From Delphinapterus leucas (taxonomy: Eukaryota > Chordata > Mammalia > Artiodactyla > Monodontidae), in the NCBI RefSeq assembly GCF_002288925.2, contig NW_022098076.1, positions 63,821,566 through 63,885,565 on the forward strand: a stretch of DNA of 64,000 bases, written 5' to 3'. Positions 45,761 through 57,640 of this stretch are shown here, piece after piece (positions within the stretch are counted from its first letter, which is position 1; each line of letters starts with the position of its first letter). The translations under genes and the position numbers were made by a program. Under the pieces are notes generated by a model. It was given only the letters and a program-made list of their open reading frames with translations, did no database searches and had not been told where the DNA came from.

Positions 45761-47225
45761 AACAACAAAGATTCACTGTGCGCCATTAAATGCCACAAAA
45801 TAGGCATGTGTGGAATTTTCACTTACCCTGGCCCAACAGTGAGTTCATCAGACCCGGCCCTGCCCTGGGAAACTGACATCCTAGGGAGGAAAAGAGACAT
45901 TGGTCAAATTCTGAGCACATTTGGATAATTCTTATATCTTCGATGTAACACTTTGTTAAGGTAATTCTTCCCCAATTGATAAGGGGACCAAAGTTCAAAT
46001 GCAGTTAGAGGACTTGGCAAAAAAAATCAAGACCCGTAGGCAGCATATTAGAAACTGGAATACAGTTCCTCTTTACTCCCCAATCCACATTCCGTTCACT
46101 GCCATGAGGTTTCAGCAACAGATGACTGACCTTTTGTCAATTTTTAACCACCTTCTCGCCAAAGGGCCTGATGGCATTCTTCATGCTGTGTGTGTGTAAG
46201 CAATTTCTAACTGACAGGAAGCTTGGATGGTTATGATTTATTTAATGTTTGGGAAATGTAGAAGTGAGGAGAAACTTTTAATTCATGGGATTATTTTGTT
46301 TGTTCAAACCCTGAGTAAACAAAAACCAGAGACTTGGGAAGAGCAAAGGTCTTAAAACACGTATCAGTTATTTTTGGTTATACCTCAGGAAGCAGGAAGC
46401 AGAAAGCTATAAATAAAGTGCTCAATTCTGCAAAGTACCCATCTATTAGGAGGGGACCATATCAGGTAAACATACCCAAATGTCATATAATAGCAGAGAT
46501 AGAAACAAGCTTTAATATATATCATGGCTTATGGCTAGATTTGGTGGGGAAAACTCCCCAGCATTGCTAAACCAATGAAAGAAAATATTCTTTTTATTCA
46601 GTTTTCTTAATTTAAGCTTTATAGTTTCTGTGACGTGGCTAACTTTTGCACATCTAAACAAAAACAGAGGAGAAGCTGACTTCAGTATCCACCACAACTG
46701 TGGATGTACAATGAAACCTAAAAATAATTGAAAGATTTTTAACTATACTATTGGTTCAACCTTCTTCAGCATCCAATGCTTTCTAAGGAAGTTGAGGATT
46801 TCTTCTCTTTGCTCCCCGTCACCGTCTAGTGATAACATAGAGAGCAAAAGTAAGGCAGTAAAAGCGAGAAAAGAACGTAGGAAGAGTAGAATCTAACTAG
46901 ACCAAATGAACTAATTAGACCAGAGGGTGGGACTGAAAACTCTTCCATTCACACAGTCTTCCAAAGTCTTTTTTTTTCTGCTTTTGACTACTGTCACTGC
47001 AACAAAGAATTTAGCAAAGAGGATCAGAATATAGTAGCCAAATCTAAGATTATTTAAAAAAATACTAGTAACAAAAACAGAAGCTCTTATTGGGGGAGAG
47101 TTGGTAAAGGTCAGCTGGATCCACTGGAAGATGCATTAATTCTTTCAAGGCACCAGGGCAGAGTTAATTGAATGTCACCCCAAAGGGTCACCCAGAGCTC
47201 TACCAGGCTCACACCCAGCTCTACA
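45761..47225. other. Unique sequence, nothing assigned
   Basis: A DR1-like nuclear-receptor half-site pair occurs at 45985-45997 but stands alone. No gene or confident repeat. Confidence 0.35.
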
Positions 47226-47229
47226 TCCC

Positions 47230-47470
47230 AGATGCACGACAAACAGCCCCTGATTAGTTAAAATAAATCATTTTAATTTTAGAGAGACTTTTCTACTTAA
47301 ATAATAAACTCCTTTTGGCATTGCCATTTGTGTGGATGGTGACCCTCTTCAGAGAGGGAGCCCCCAAAAGTCATAAGTGTCCCCAGTGCCTGTCAAATTT
47401 CCAGAGTAACTCACAAGCAAAAGGAGATATTTTGAAGAGGCTATGTATTCTGCATAAATCTTGAGTACTT
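47230..47470. promoter_or_regulatory. Repeat-free AT-rich block, possible conserved element
   Basis: 'cccctgattagttaaaataa', 'catttta', then 'attttagagagacttttcta' and 'ttaaataataaactcctttt' form a dense AT-rich motif run with ATTAG and TAAT cores. No repeat recognised. Inferred only. Confidence 0.22.
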
Positions 47471-48239
47471 TTGTTTTCAGCAGTTTTCCTTTCTGTATAG
47501 AAATCTTACTTGACATCTAAATAGGCAACTGTATATTTTAAGCTTCATCTGAATTTCTTCTCCTGTGGGATCACAAAAGTCTTCATTGTGGATGGATTGC
47601 AGTCTTTCTCAGCTTTCTTTTCCTTTAGAGAAGCAGTTCTCAACCTGGGCTCTATGTCTTGGCCTGAAGAATTCTGTGAGCATCTACAATTGTGTGTGCA
47701 CCTAGGTACTTTTTCTTTCTTTTCTGAGAAGTGGATTCACTAACTTCATCAGATTCTTAAAGATATCTGGGAACAAAATATGCTTAAGGAAGCTGGCTTC
47801 CCAGTCTCTATTTCTTATCTGCTACCCAGAAGTCCACTCACTGTCTTGAGCCTTAACCATGTGGCAGCATCTTTGGTTCTTATAGATTAGTACAGGTCTT
47901 TTCTGGATTCCTGATCACCACCACTCAGAAAAATGTTTATAAATTATACGCTGAAAGAGTCTGGCAAGCTTTAGAAAGCTACAAGTTAAAATGCTTGAAT
48001 CTTGGGTTCTATCCCTGTTTCTGATTAAGATTTCTGTGACATACATTAAAAACAAAAATCAGATAGAAAGCTGCAGGGTTGCATCAACCTAACCACATTC
48101 CTTGGTACAAACAAAACTCCTGTTGAAGTCAAAGGCTCTCCTTAATGCCCTTTTATTTTCTTCTTTATAGAGAATAAGGCACTGACTTAAGTCCTGCTAA
48201 TTCTCCATAAAGCCGCTAGGAGCCTCACTATTGCCTAGG

Positions 48240-48920
48240 ATGACAGCCCAAATGCCCTCTCCTTCCCGGGACATTGCGGGCGGAGGCCAACCGCCCGAGA
48301 ATTTCCCTCCTCCTCCTGCAGGGGCCAGTAGAGGCCCACGCATCTTCCTCCCTCCCTGCCCCCTCCCTGTCCATTCATAAAGTGGCGGGTGATTTGTGAC
48401 CACCTCACTGTGACTGTAGAGGGAAACAGCCATCTTTGCTTGGCTCGATACTAGATTTGTTTTTCTAATTTCTTTTTACTTGAAGGTTTACCAGCTGCTT
48501 TATTACCAGAGCGCAGCTTCCTTGCAGTCTCTTTTCTTTTTCCTCTCCTCCTCTGTTCCCCTCCTTTTTGTTCCTAGAGACAATCAGTGTCTCTGGTCCC
48601 AGCTGCTACTGCTGATTTTTCATTACAGTTTAATTTAAAACTGGGATTGGAATGGAAATGTCTTTTTGCCATTTGGGGTTTGCGAGGCCTGTGGTTTTAT
48701 TGCCAAAGGCACAAATGTTAGTTACTACTGTTTTTCCAGCGTTTGCAGGGGAGGGTGAGAGGGTGTGGGAGGGAAAGACAGACAGACTGACGAGCAGAAG
48801 TGGGAGGGAAACAAGAGGGAAAATCCCTCTCAGAGGCAACAGTATTCTGCAGATTGTTTTGTTTGATGTTTTGAAGAATACGAGTTGAGTTAGGAGGAGG
48901 AGAAAATAGTGTCTCCTCTC
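48240..48920. promoter_or_regulatory. GC patch and pyrimidine-rich, repeat-poor flank
   Basis: A small CpG-rich patch (about 48265-48300: 'ttcccgggacattgcgggcg', 'gaggccaaccgcccgag', five CpGs in 36 bp) is followed by C/T-rich and G/A-rich stretches. Together with the CpG-rich segment at 49.5 kb it suggests a promoter neighbourhood. No start site or ORF can be assigned. Confidence 0.3.
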
Positions 48921-49494
48921 CTTAAATGAATGCTTCTGTGGGTCAAATACCTGTCAACCCCGGGAGAGAGGAGAATCAGGGAGGGACATCACACCCGTGA
49001 TTTGGGAATTTACAGAAAAGCATTTTTGTCCTTTTATTATAATAATTATTATTATTTTTAAAGAAATAGTAACATCTCCAGCCCTTCAGTTGACCACAGC
49101 TTCACAGCTTTAAATGGGAACACCTGAGGAGGGACTAAATTGTATACAACCTCGGAGGGAGCAAACTATGTATATATTTATATATTTTCACCTAGAAGGA
49201 GACATCAGGCATCTTTCTTCACCAGCTTCTGTTTTCTCTCTCCTTTTACACTCTGGGGCTCCAGTCCTAGGGTTAATTTACGAGTCTCCTGCAGTCATGA
49301 AACCCAGTCCAACTACACAATTAATGTTTCCTATAATCTCTTAGAAGGCTCTTGGTGACTTATGGTTTTGATCAGATTAAAACCAAACAGTCCTATACAA
49401 TTACGCTTTTACCTATCTCAGTGTAAAATTACGAAGGCAGGGCATTCTTATTTACGAGTAATCTTGAAGGAGGAGGTGGACAGAAGTTGAAGAC

Positions 49495-49990
49495 TGTGCA
49501 CGCCTTCATAAATATTGAGCTAGTTTCCCGGATGTGGGGCATCCGAGGAAGCCAGAACGGCTTATCTATCATGCTAGAAACAATTACTGTCTCCCCGTCG
49601 CAGCAAGAATCCCGCTTCTCCTGGAGACTTCAGGTTCGGGTGTCAAGCTGAATGCTCCATTATCTCCACCGGTCACGCTGCTTCCTGCGGCATCCGTGAA
49701 CCTGTCTGCGGTAGACCCATCTCACCGTAACGGAGCAGCTCCGAGATTCGGGACACCTCACAGGCTGCTTGGGGCCCCGGCTGCCAGCGTGCTCTGTGTT
49801 GTGCGCTCTTGGTTAACGGGGACATCATTTTACCCCAAAGCCTACATTTTTCGCGGCTGGACATCTCAGCCAGGTGCCCTCTCCTCCTGATTTGCCCCCA
49901 TCCACTCCTCTCCCACGTGTCTGGTGGCTTCTCTTTCCACTTGGAAGGGAGGAGGGACTTGGCGAGGGGGCCCAGCCGTCACTCCGCAGA
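49495..49990. promoter_or_regulatory. CpG-island-like segment
   Basis: By hand count there are about 23 CpG dinucleotides in 49501-49860 (360 bp) at roughly 54% G+C. That is close to the number expected without CpG depletion and far above the surrounding sequence. CpG density falls off after 49860. Such segments usually mark promoters or developmental regulatory elements kept unmethylated in the germline. Three overlapping frames (49534-49890, 49809-50162, 49924-50322) reach 117-132 codons, as expected for GC-richer DNA, and show no known domain. Confidence 0.5.
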
Positions 49991-50319
49991 CAAATTTCCA
50001 AGACTTCTGGGGTCGTCTTTGCAACTCACGGGACATTCCAGTGGTTGGAATTTCCTCACAGAAGCCACTCTGCTACCAAAAGTGGAGATCTCGTTTCTGC
50101 AGGTCAGAGTTCAGGACACACAAAGGGGGAAAGAAAACAATAACAATGGAAACCGTGTTTAACCCCAGCAGCTGCCCTGACTCCACTCCAATAACAACAA
50201 AAAACAAAAACAATCAGAACAACAGCAAATCTTCTCCCTACCCTGGGCCTAATGTGGTTAATGCTAAGCTAACTGCCATAGACATAGCCACAGCCACTGT
50301 GCCAGAAACTGCGCGCTGC

Positions 50320-52855
50320 TGAACTAAACTATGTGCAGAGGAAACACTTCCCCAACCACCGAGTGAAGTTTAAACCTTCAAGGAGCCGACTGACATTTGA
50401 GGAAGATGGTTCATTTTGCATACGGGTGCGACCTTCCTGGATGAAGAAAATTCCACAGTTATCACCTTTGGTTGATCAGCCCTCCCCTCTGGGATGAATT
50501 TCATACCGGACAGGATGCTCTGAGGGCTGATCTACTTGCAAGCTCCATCTTGAGATGCTTTCCTGCTCTGGGGCACCGCACAGCACCGTCATCTCCTTGC
50601 AAAGCAGATACTTCCCATGTTTACTGAGGTGAATGCAGGGGGAACTATGGATTGAACATTCCTTGTCCTGTTTGACAGGAAAAATGAGTGTTTGATCTTA
50701 TTTTGTGCTACAGGAATTTCTTCGGAAATCTCTTGGAAAAATCTCATAAACCTAGGTTAGTGGCCACATATGGAATCCATTAACTCCTCATTTCTGCTTG
50801 TTCTTAGCAAATTTTTGTCTGGTGACAACACACGAACTTTGGGGTGTTTTTGTTTTGCTTCACACCGCAGAACTCTGTTGACTTACTTTAGTTTCGAGAA
50901 AAATATTCAGGAAACAAAGGCTGTGGTTGGGGTGAAATAACTGATCGCAAGTAAAACTGGGTGGGATGTTCGGTTTGTGAGAAATCACGGGGACAGTTTT
51001 TTTCAGACTTCAGGGGGATTCCAGAGTTTCCAGTGTTCTGGGAAGAATGTTCCTTCCCTGATGAAACAGTAAGAAATCTGGGTTCTCTTCCTCTCTTCAT
51101 CCGTGCCTCATGGTGTAATGCTGGGAGAGAGGATTGGTCTCTCTTCCTTTCTAAATTGTTTTCTAAATCTAGCATAAAACAGCAATGTACCTTTGTCGCA
51201 AGACAGCCCTATATCTCCAGCTTAAAAGGCGTTAAATAATTACATCACACCAATATTTGGAACTAAAGTTACTCGTGTATGACAAAAAAAACAGACTGGA
51301 GGATAACTCGAAGAAGGAAGACAGGCTGAGAAAGTTAGAAGAAAATTAGCTTTTATTTTTCTGTTTAAAGTAATTAATAAACTAAACATAACAATCAGCC
51401 CTTTCACCCACAGTCAGCATCAGGGGACTTCAAACATTGCCTTTGAAGTGGGCCCCCAGTCGGGAGGACCCCACTGTTTAGGCTACTTTATAGTGGTAAT
51501 ATACTGCCTGGAAAAAAACAGATGCCAAGAAAATGCACAGATTGAATCTCTGAGCATCTGAAACCCTAAAACTTCAGGGGGCCAAGGAAGGTCCCAGTCT
51601 TTTGATTTTTTTTTTTCTTAAAAAAAAAAAAAGGCCTAAAGTATTAGATTGAAGCAGGCACTTCATTTCTTTCCTTCATTTCTCCTTTCACCTCAGGAGA
51701 CCTACATTAAATTCCACTTAGATCACAGCTAGACGTGGGTTTGATGGTCTCAAGCCACCTTTTAACTGTACGTTCATCCCATAAATAGAAGATGAATAAA
51801 GACGTCAAACTTCATCCATATAGTATTCTGACACACGTGGCTCTCTGTGAAAGAGGAGCCTGGATGAAGGTGGATTGCAGTGGCTTCTAGAGAGCAGAGA
51901 ACTTCAGCATAACTTGGTGAATTTACACACATAAACAGGAACGTGTGGGTTATGAGCCATAGCAGGTGGGGCTTCAGCTGCCAACATTGTCCCGAATGGA
52001 CATTTGTGGAAGGACAGTGATTGTGCTGATACAGTATGAGTTCAGTGTGGGCCACTTTCCCAAAGCCATCATTGTCAAACTTTGTGCTTAAATGGCTCTT
52101 TTCTGGGACAAGCAAACTAAGGCCTACACTTAAAGCAAGGTGTCCTGAGACCAGATTCAGTTATGTTCAGAGTAAAAATATAGGGATTGTGATTTGGCGA
52201 TTATACTATTAAGATTTATTCATCTATCTGTGTCCTAAATAGGGAAAGAACCAAATCTAACAACCGGAAAGCAAGGAATACACTGCTAAATATTGATAAT
52301 TCTTTCCTTGGAATACTCAGAGCTATTTTTAGTTTGTTATGTAAAAAGCCAGTGAGATGAAAAGTGAAGTGATCCGTTTCCAGAAGAAAACCTAGTCAAA
52401 TCTTCATTAATAATTCCTTGTAGAACGCTCCATAGGCCTTTATCTGACAGCCTGACAAGCTGAACTAAACAACAGAGACTGTAGGAATGTAAAAGACATA
52501 ATCTTAACGCCAAACCTTCTGAAGATGTGGCTGTCATTTTACATTAAAGGCAAGGGGTAAAAAACCTCCACTGAAACAGAAAGAGCTTTTGCAGCATGAT
52601 TATAGAGCTAGAATTTAGTCAGGGAACTAAAGGCGGGCAGCAGAGTTAGCAAAGGGTGGTATGAAGGGTATTGAACAAGCAAGCTTCCTTTCCATGTCTG
52701 GCTTGGGATTTTTGAGAGCAAAAGATGAGGCAGGTATGACAAGAGACAGTTTAGCTGTTCCTAGGCCTGGTGACAAATCTTCATTATCAATAAGGACTAT
52801 GTAACAAATATTGGGCTAACCACTGTATCAATATAAAAACGAACACAAAGATCTA
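50320..52855. other. Unique sequence, nothing assigned
   Basis: A T-run followed by an A-run at about 51607-51632 could form a hairpin. Frames up to 113 codons have no domain. No confident repeat. Confidence 0.4.
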
Positions 52856-52859
52856 GATT

Positions 52860-53090
52860 CTGCTTATGTTTCTATAGCAATGTACACTTTCCAAAGTCTT
52901 TTCACATGGGAGAGTCTCACTGGACTGTCACAACACCACAGGGCAGTCAGGATAAACATTGCTGTCCTATGGTACACCTGAGTAAACCATCATTCAGAAA
53001 TACTGAGGGACCTGTCCAGGGTTAACTAGCTGGTAAATATTGGGGTTGAGAGAAGATCCAGCTTTCCTGCCTTTATACCTGTGCTCCCAG
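52860..53090 (-). repeat. MIR SINE
   Basis: 'actttccaaagtcttttcac', 'ggtacacctgagtaaacc', 'ctgtccagggttaactagct' and 'ggtaaatattggggttgag' follow reverse MIR order. Confidence 0.65.
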
Positions 53091-53369
53091 TACATTTTTA
53101 ATATAAAAACAAGTGCAAGTAGCAAACTTCGGATAGTCTAATGTCCATCAAAGGCCCAAGGTCTGCAGAAAAGAATTGGAATCAGTGAGAACAGAATAAT
53201 GTCAAAGAGCAAGGGACTATGGGAACACCTGGGTGTTACTGCCCTTCTGCACTGAGGGTCTTCTTGCCCATAACTTGAGGAAAATCAAGGTGAGAAATTG
53301 TCTGTTATTGTTGGTATGGTTACTTTCCCCCAATCATGTTATAATTAGTATTAAAATACTGACAGTAAT

Positions 53370-53490
53370 TCACTCCTATAAAGTACTTAGTTTATGTAGG
53401 CTGTATTCTAAGCTCTTTTCATTGATTGGTTCATTTACTCCCCATGAAGTAGGTTTTAATGTTATCTCCATTTTATAGGTAAGGAACCCA
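53370..53490 (-). repeat. MIR SINE fragment
   Basis: 'gtaggctgtattctaagctc' with 'ggttcatttactccccatga' and 'ccattttataggtaagga'. Confidence 0.65.
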
Positions 53491-53800
53491 TGACTTTTTC
53501 TGACAGAATTCTTAACTGGGAGCAATTCTGCAACTGGGTGAGGTGCATTACAGAAGTCTCTCAGAGCCAGCCTTTAAAATAGCCCACATTCCTCAAGCTG
53601 CAGGAGAGAGAGTGTGTGTGTTTAAGTGTCCGTAGGGGTGGTGTGGTGGGGAGGCGTCTCTCTCTCCTCATTCTCTCTCTCTCACTTTTATCAATACTTC
53701 CTGAGCACACCCTGTCCTGTTCCCCCTTTGTTAACAACCTTCCAGTGCTCTCGGAGCAAAGGTTGGCTTGCAGCTTTCTCCCCTTCCTGCCGCCTGTCAG

Positions 53801-53867
53801 GAGAGGAAATCACAACTTTCAGAGGGACCTGCTGCAGGGGGAACTGGATAGCACCAAAGGGTCAAGG
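53801..53867 (+). other. Candidate 67-nt exon
   Basis: A long pyrimidine tract ('tttctccccttcctgccgcc') ending in 'tgtcag' at 53800 gives a strong 3' splice site. 'gtaaga' from 53868 gives a strong 5' splice site. Two of the three frames are open and neither yields a peptide I recognise, so a non-coding transcript is as likely as a coding one. It lies about 4 kb downstream of the CpG-rich segment. Confidence 0.22.
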
Positions 53868-54689
53868 GTAAGAATGCAGGGAACAGTGAGAAATCCCAGA
53901 TAGTGTCCAGCCGGGGCTAGGAAGGAAGGACTCCTTCACATGTGCCTCTCCTGTTTGCTGCCTCTGGTTCCTGCAAGAAAGAAAACCACAGCACATTTTG
54001 CTGTGACGGTGCTAGAGAAATGTGGAGGGCTTCAGGGGAGGCGTGACCCTAGACAGTGGGTTTGCCAATCTCCTAGTTCAAATGAGCCAGGAAATTTAAC
54101 TGAAATAGTAGTATTAGTTAAGTAATGCCAATTTAATGCGTAACACATCACCAGGTCCTATTGCTCTAATAACCTAGATGGCTAATCACACTGTGTGCTA
54201 GTAACAATGGTGCACGGAGAAAAGGCTTCCCGAGAAGAGCACATGATGAAACCCCCCTATAAATTCATCAAAAGAATCCCCCTCCCTTCCGTGCCTCTCG
54301 TTCCAGACCGGGATACTGACACAGTTAAGGATGGGGTGCGAGGAACACATCTCTCCTCCTTCCCATCTGTCTTAGCTTCTGCTCTGCTACGGGGACCTGG
54401 CCTTGATGAGAATCCATCTTCCCCACAAAGGTCAGTGTGTCCTGATGTTACTTCCTCTGAGCCCGTACTGCTCAGGGTTAAGGCTTCCCTAGTTAGGACA
54501 AAATGACACACCAAGAGGTCATGGGTTAAAGGTTTGGGTGTTGATTGTTTGGCTAGTGATATTTCTAATTCCCATTAACTTTCATTAAGAATTATGTATA
54601 TGGAGCAGCAGAAGTCACGCTTATTAACTGAGTCCTTCTCTCCTACCGGCAGGAAATACCGCTGTTTCTTGATGAAGCTGCATGTTCCC

Positions 54690-54850
54690 AAAGCATGGAA
54701 TGGTAAAGATCATAGAATTTTAAACCTAGAATGGGCATTAGAGATCGTTTAGTCTAACTCTTTCACTTCAAAGGAGAGGAAACAGGTCCTGCGAGGCTCA
54801 TCAATTGCTTGAAGAAGGCCATTTAGTTAGTGACAGAGTCCAGGCTACAC
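54690..54850. repeat. Ancient MIR/L2-class relic
   Basis: 'gaattttaaacctagaatgg', 'gcattagagatcgtttagtc' and 'aaaggagaggaaacagg' with 'gccatttagttagtgacaga' resemble a very old interspersed element. Confidence 0.4.
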
Positions 54851-55369
54851 CCACAGTTCCCTCCTTCCACCCCACCTCTGCCACACCGACAAATTAACAA
54901 GTATTAAATGGCTCCCAGCACCTCAGGAGCCAGAGGGTAATGTTAGATCTGTATGGCTTCCAGTGTGCCTGGAATTGGAAGCATATTTAGTAGCCAGAGG
55001 CTATGGGCATGATATGTTTTTAAAATGCAAATCGCTATCTACTAAATAAAAGGACTGTTAAGTTTGAGGAAGTTAGTTCAGCAGGAGCTAATAGGCAACA
55101 GTGTTAATTCGTCCAAGGGCATGGGTCCAATTTCCATAAGGGCCAATTAGCTTCACACAATGAAAAAAAAAAAGGACTGTTTCCTAGTTTTGGTCTGGAC
55201 CCCAAACTCAGCCAGCTGGGTCCCTGGGGAAGCCAGGTGAGACAGTGAGGATGACACAGCACAAATTCCCCCTCTGCTGCTGGAAAAACAACTCAAGGCA
55301 TTTCTCAGTGGAATCACCTCACCACCTTCAGCACAGATGTTTTGTCAAAAGTTTTACTGAGGTTGAAAG

Positions 55370-55610
55370 ATGGGGAATCCTTGGAGCAATTTTCACATCC
55401 GTTCTCTTCACATCTTTGGATAATAGTAGCAAAAGGGATTTTTATTCCAGTTTTGCAGATCAGGACCTAAAACCCAGAGAGGTAAAATTATCTTAAAAAG
55501 TTTTGTTTTTTTACCCGATATCAGGCACTGAGAGAATATTGGATTCAAGACCTAAGCCTAGGTCTCCTAGACTTTGTATTGCGCTAGATGTCACAGCTTC
55601 TTACAAGCGC
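55370..55610 (-). repeat. MIR SINE, decayed
   Basis: 'gcagatcaggacctaaaacc', 'cagagaggtaaaattatc', then 'gattcaagacctaagcctag' and 'gtctcctagactttgtattg' follow reverse MIR order. Confidence 0.5.
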
Positions 55611-56320
55611 AGAGCTACTGCTTCGCTGACAAAAAGAGAAAAATAAAGGCATTTTGAGTTGCATCCGTGTGCCAGGTCACTACTGAGCTGGAAAGCCAGC
55701 TGCTTTCCATGGTTGGGCCAAAGATCAAAAAGAAACATGTAGTCAACAACTTGACTGCAGTTTTCTTTGGCAAAGTACAAACAGGCACCAATGAGAGGTC
55801 TCCTTTAGTCCTACCTGAAAGGCCCCAGCCCTGTTTCACAGGTCAAAATCTGAGATACGTTGACGATGACAGGAGCAAGCCAAGAGTGTCCTCAGCTGAG
55901 AAAAGAAACAAGGGAAGGCACACCACATAAGTCTCACATGTCTGTATGGCCCCTTTGGTCTTTTATTGTCTTATTTCAGGCCATGCTGGTTTGTGCAACG
56001 ATGGCCTAGTTATCCAGATAGACTTTGTCCTTTTTAGAAATAACTAAGAAGTTGTCAATATCAAACCTAGGCAGTCAAAAAGAGGCGCTGGGGGGCTGCA
56101 GATATGAGGTGGAGTCAAGCGACTAAACAGTAACTTAGACCTCCCAAGGAAATGTAGCCAAGACACCACATACCATTTTCCCCAATAAAGCAGATTTTAA
56201 GCATCATAACAGAGATGGCACCTGATTTTCACTCTGTTGTCTTTCGACAACTTCAACACGTCAGCCATTGTTCAAAAAGATTTTTACACGTTACTACTCA
56301 ATTCAGCCAGCACTTAGATT

Positions 56321-56564
56321 AAATTCTATTTAATCCGGGCCTCCCTGGTGGCGCAGTGGTTGAGAGTCCGCTTGCCGATGCAGGGGACACGGGTTCGTGT
56401 CCGGGTCCGGGAGGATCCCACATGCCGCAGAGCAGCTGGGCCCGTGAGCCATGGCCGCTGAGCCTGAGCGTCCGGAGCCTGTGCTCCGCAACGGGAGAGG
56501 CCACAACAGCGAGAGGCCCGCGTACCGCACCCAAAAAAAAAAAAAAAAAAATTCTATTTAATCC
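56321..56564 (+). mobile_element. Young cetacean CHR SINE with 16-bp TSD
   Basis: The body at 56337-56548 is close to the consensus shared by the other copies: 'cctccctggtggcgcagtgg', box-B-like 'gggttcgtgtccgg', 'gatcccacatgccgcagag', 'gtgagccatggccgctgag'. It ends in an almost pure A tail of about 18 nt. A perfect direct repeat 'aaattctatttaatcc' lies at 56321-56336 and 56549-56564. The intact tail and perfect repeat suggest a recent insertion. Frames at 56319-56652 are SINE-derived. Confidence 0.95.
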
Positions 56565-56999
56565 AGGATTTCCTGACCATGATGCAGAGTTTTGGCAGCT
56601 TCTCTTTTATTCCTACCTAAGGTATTTTATTAAGTGCTTATGGTTTCCTTGAGACAGATTCATAAGTGAACAGAAAGCAGCCAAGGCAAGTAGTAACAGC
56701 TTCTCAATGGACAGGGTGAGGCAACCTCACCCATTCTTTTTCCCCGGTGTCTCACAACCGTTTGGGTGGGAGTTGTTCTTAGATAGGCTAGCAGGTTTCT
56801 CTCTTTGTGCTCATACCAGAGGCCTGGGATGGTTAAGGTCAGGAATTACAATTAAGAACCTACTGACAATAAGGTTATTGTTTGATCTAAGCTGAAGTGG
56901 TAACAGAAAGGTAAAAATTTGGGGGAGAATTGCAGGTATCACCTAGTCTAGGCCTTAGTTCTAACCTTCTGGTCTCTCTTCCACATCTCTGATCATGGG

Positions 57000-57400
57000 A
57001 AATTCATTCCCTCCCAAGGAAGCCGATTCCAGTTTGGGTCAGTTCTCGTTGTGATAAAGTTGTTTCTTAAAATAAGGAGATATCTGCTTTCCAGATATCT
57101 TTGAACCACTGGCCCTAGTTCTGCCCTCTGGAGCCAAAAAGAGTAAATTTAATCTCTCTCCCTCCTTACAGTTGTATTAAAACCCAACTGTCTTTAATTT
57201 GTGAATTTACTCCTTAATCCACTCAGTTTGCAGTTATAGTGTCTATTTTGTCACATACAGAGTTGAATAGACCTACATTCTCACTTAAGGAGCCTTCAGC
57301 ACATTTGTACTTATTTCTCTTCTTCAATCCAGAAATCACTCTGTTCTCTCAACTTTTCATAAGACATGGAGGCCTCCACAATCTGGATCTCCTCCTCCAG
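57000..57400. repeat. Possible ancient CR1/L3-like relic
   Basis: 'aattcattccctcccaagg', 'gttctgccctctggagccaa' and 'aatctctctccctccttaca' vaguely resemble ancient LINE 3' sequence. Very weak. Confidence 0.2.
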
Positions 57401-57414
57401 ACCTCACAATGGAA

Positions 57415-57640
57415 ACACTATTACTGAGCATAGTTATTGAGGATCCACAATGTCTAGGTCCTGAGCTAGCTCCTATAGTATTCTCAACTACCCTGCGAAG
57501 TGGGTGCTGTCAATCCTCTATTGGCCACGAGGAACTGCGGCTCGTAGAGCTAACGTAACTTACCTTGGCTCATATGAGAATGAGCCAATATGTGGTAAGT
57601 AGGATGTGTGACAAAGACTGACTCCAAAGCCTCCAGTTCG
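57415..57640 (-). repeat. MIR SINE
   Basis: 'aggtcctgagctagctccta', 'ctcaactaccctgcgaagtg' and 'gaggaactgcggctcgtaga' with 'gactccaaagcctccagt' follow reverse MIR order. Confidence 0.6.

Noticed and set aside
45985..45997. DR1-like nuclear-receptor site
   Set aside because: A single 13-bp match is expected by chance at this window size and nothing nearby supports it.
49534..50322. Three overlapping plus-strand frames of 117-132 codons
   Set aside because: They overlap in different frames in a GC-richer segment where stop codons are rarer; none has a recognised domain.
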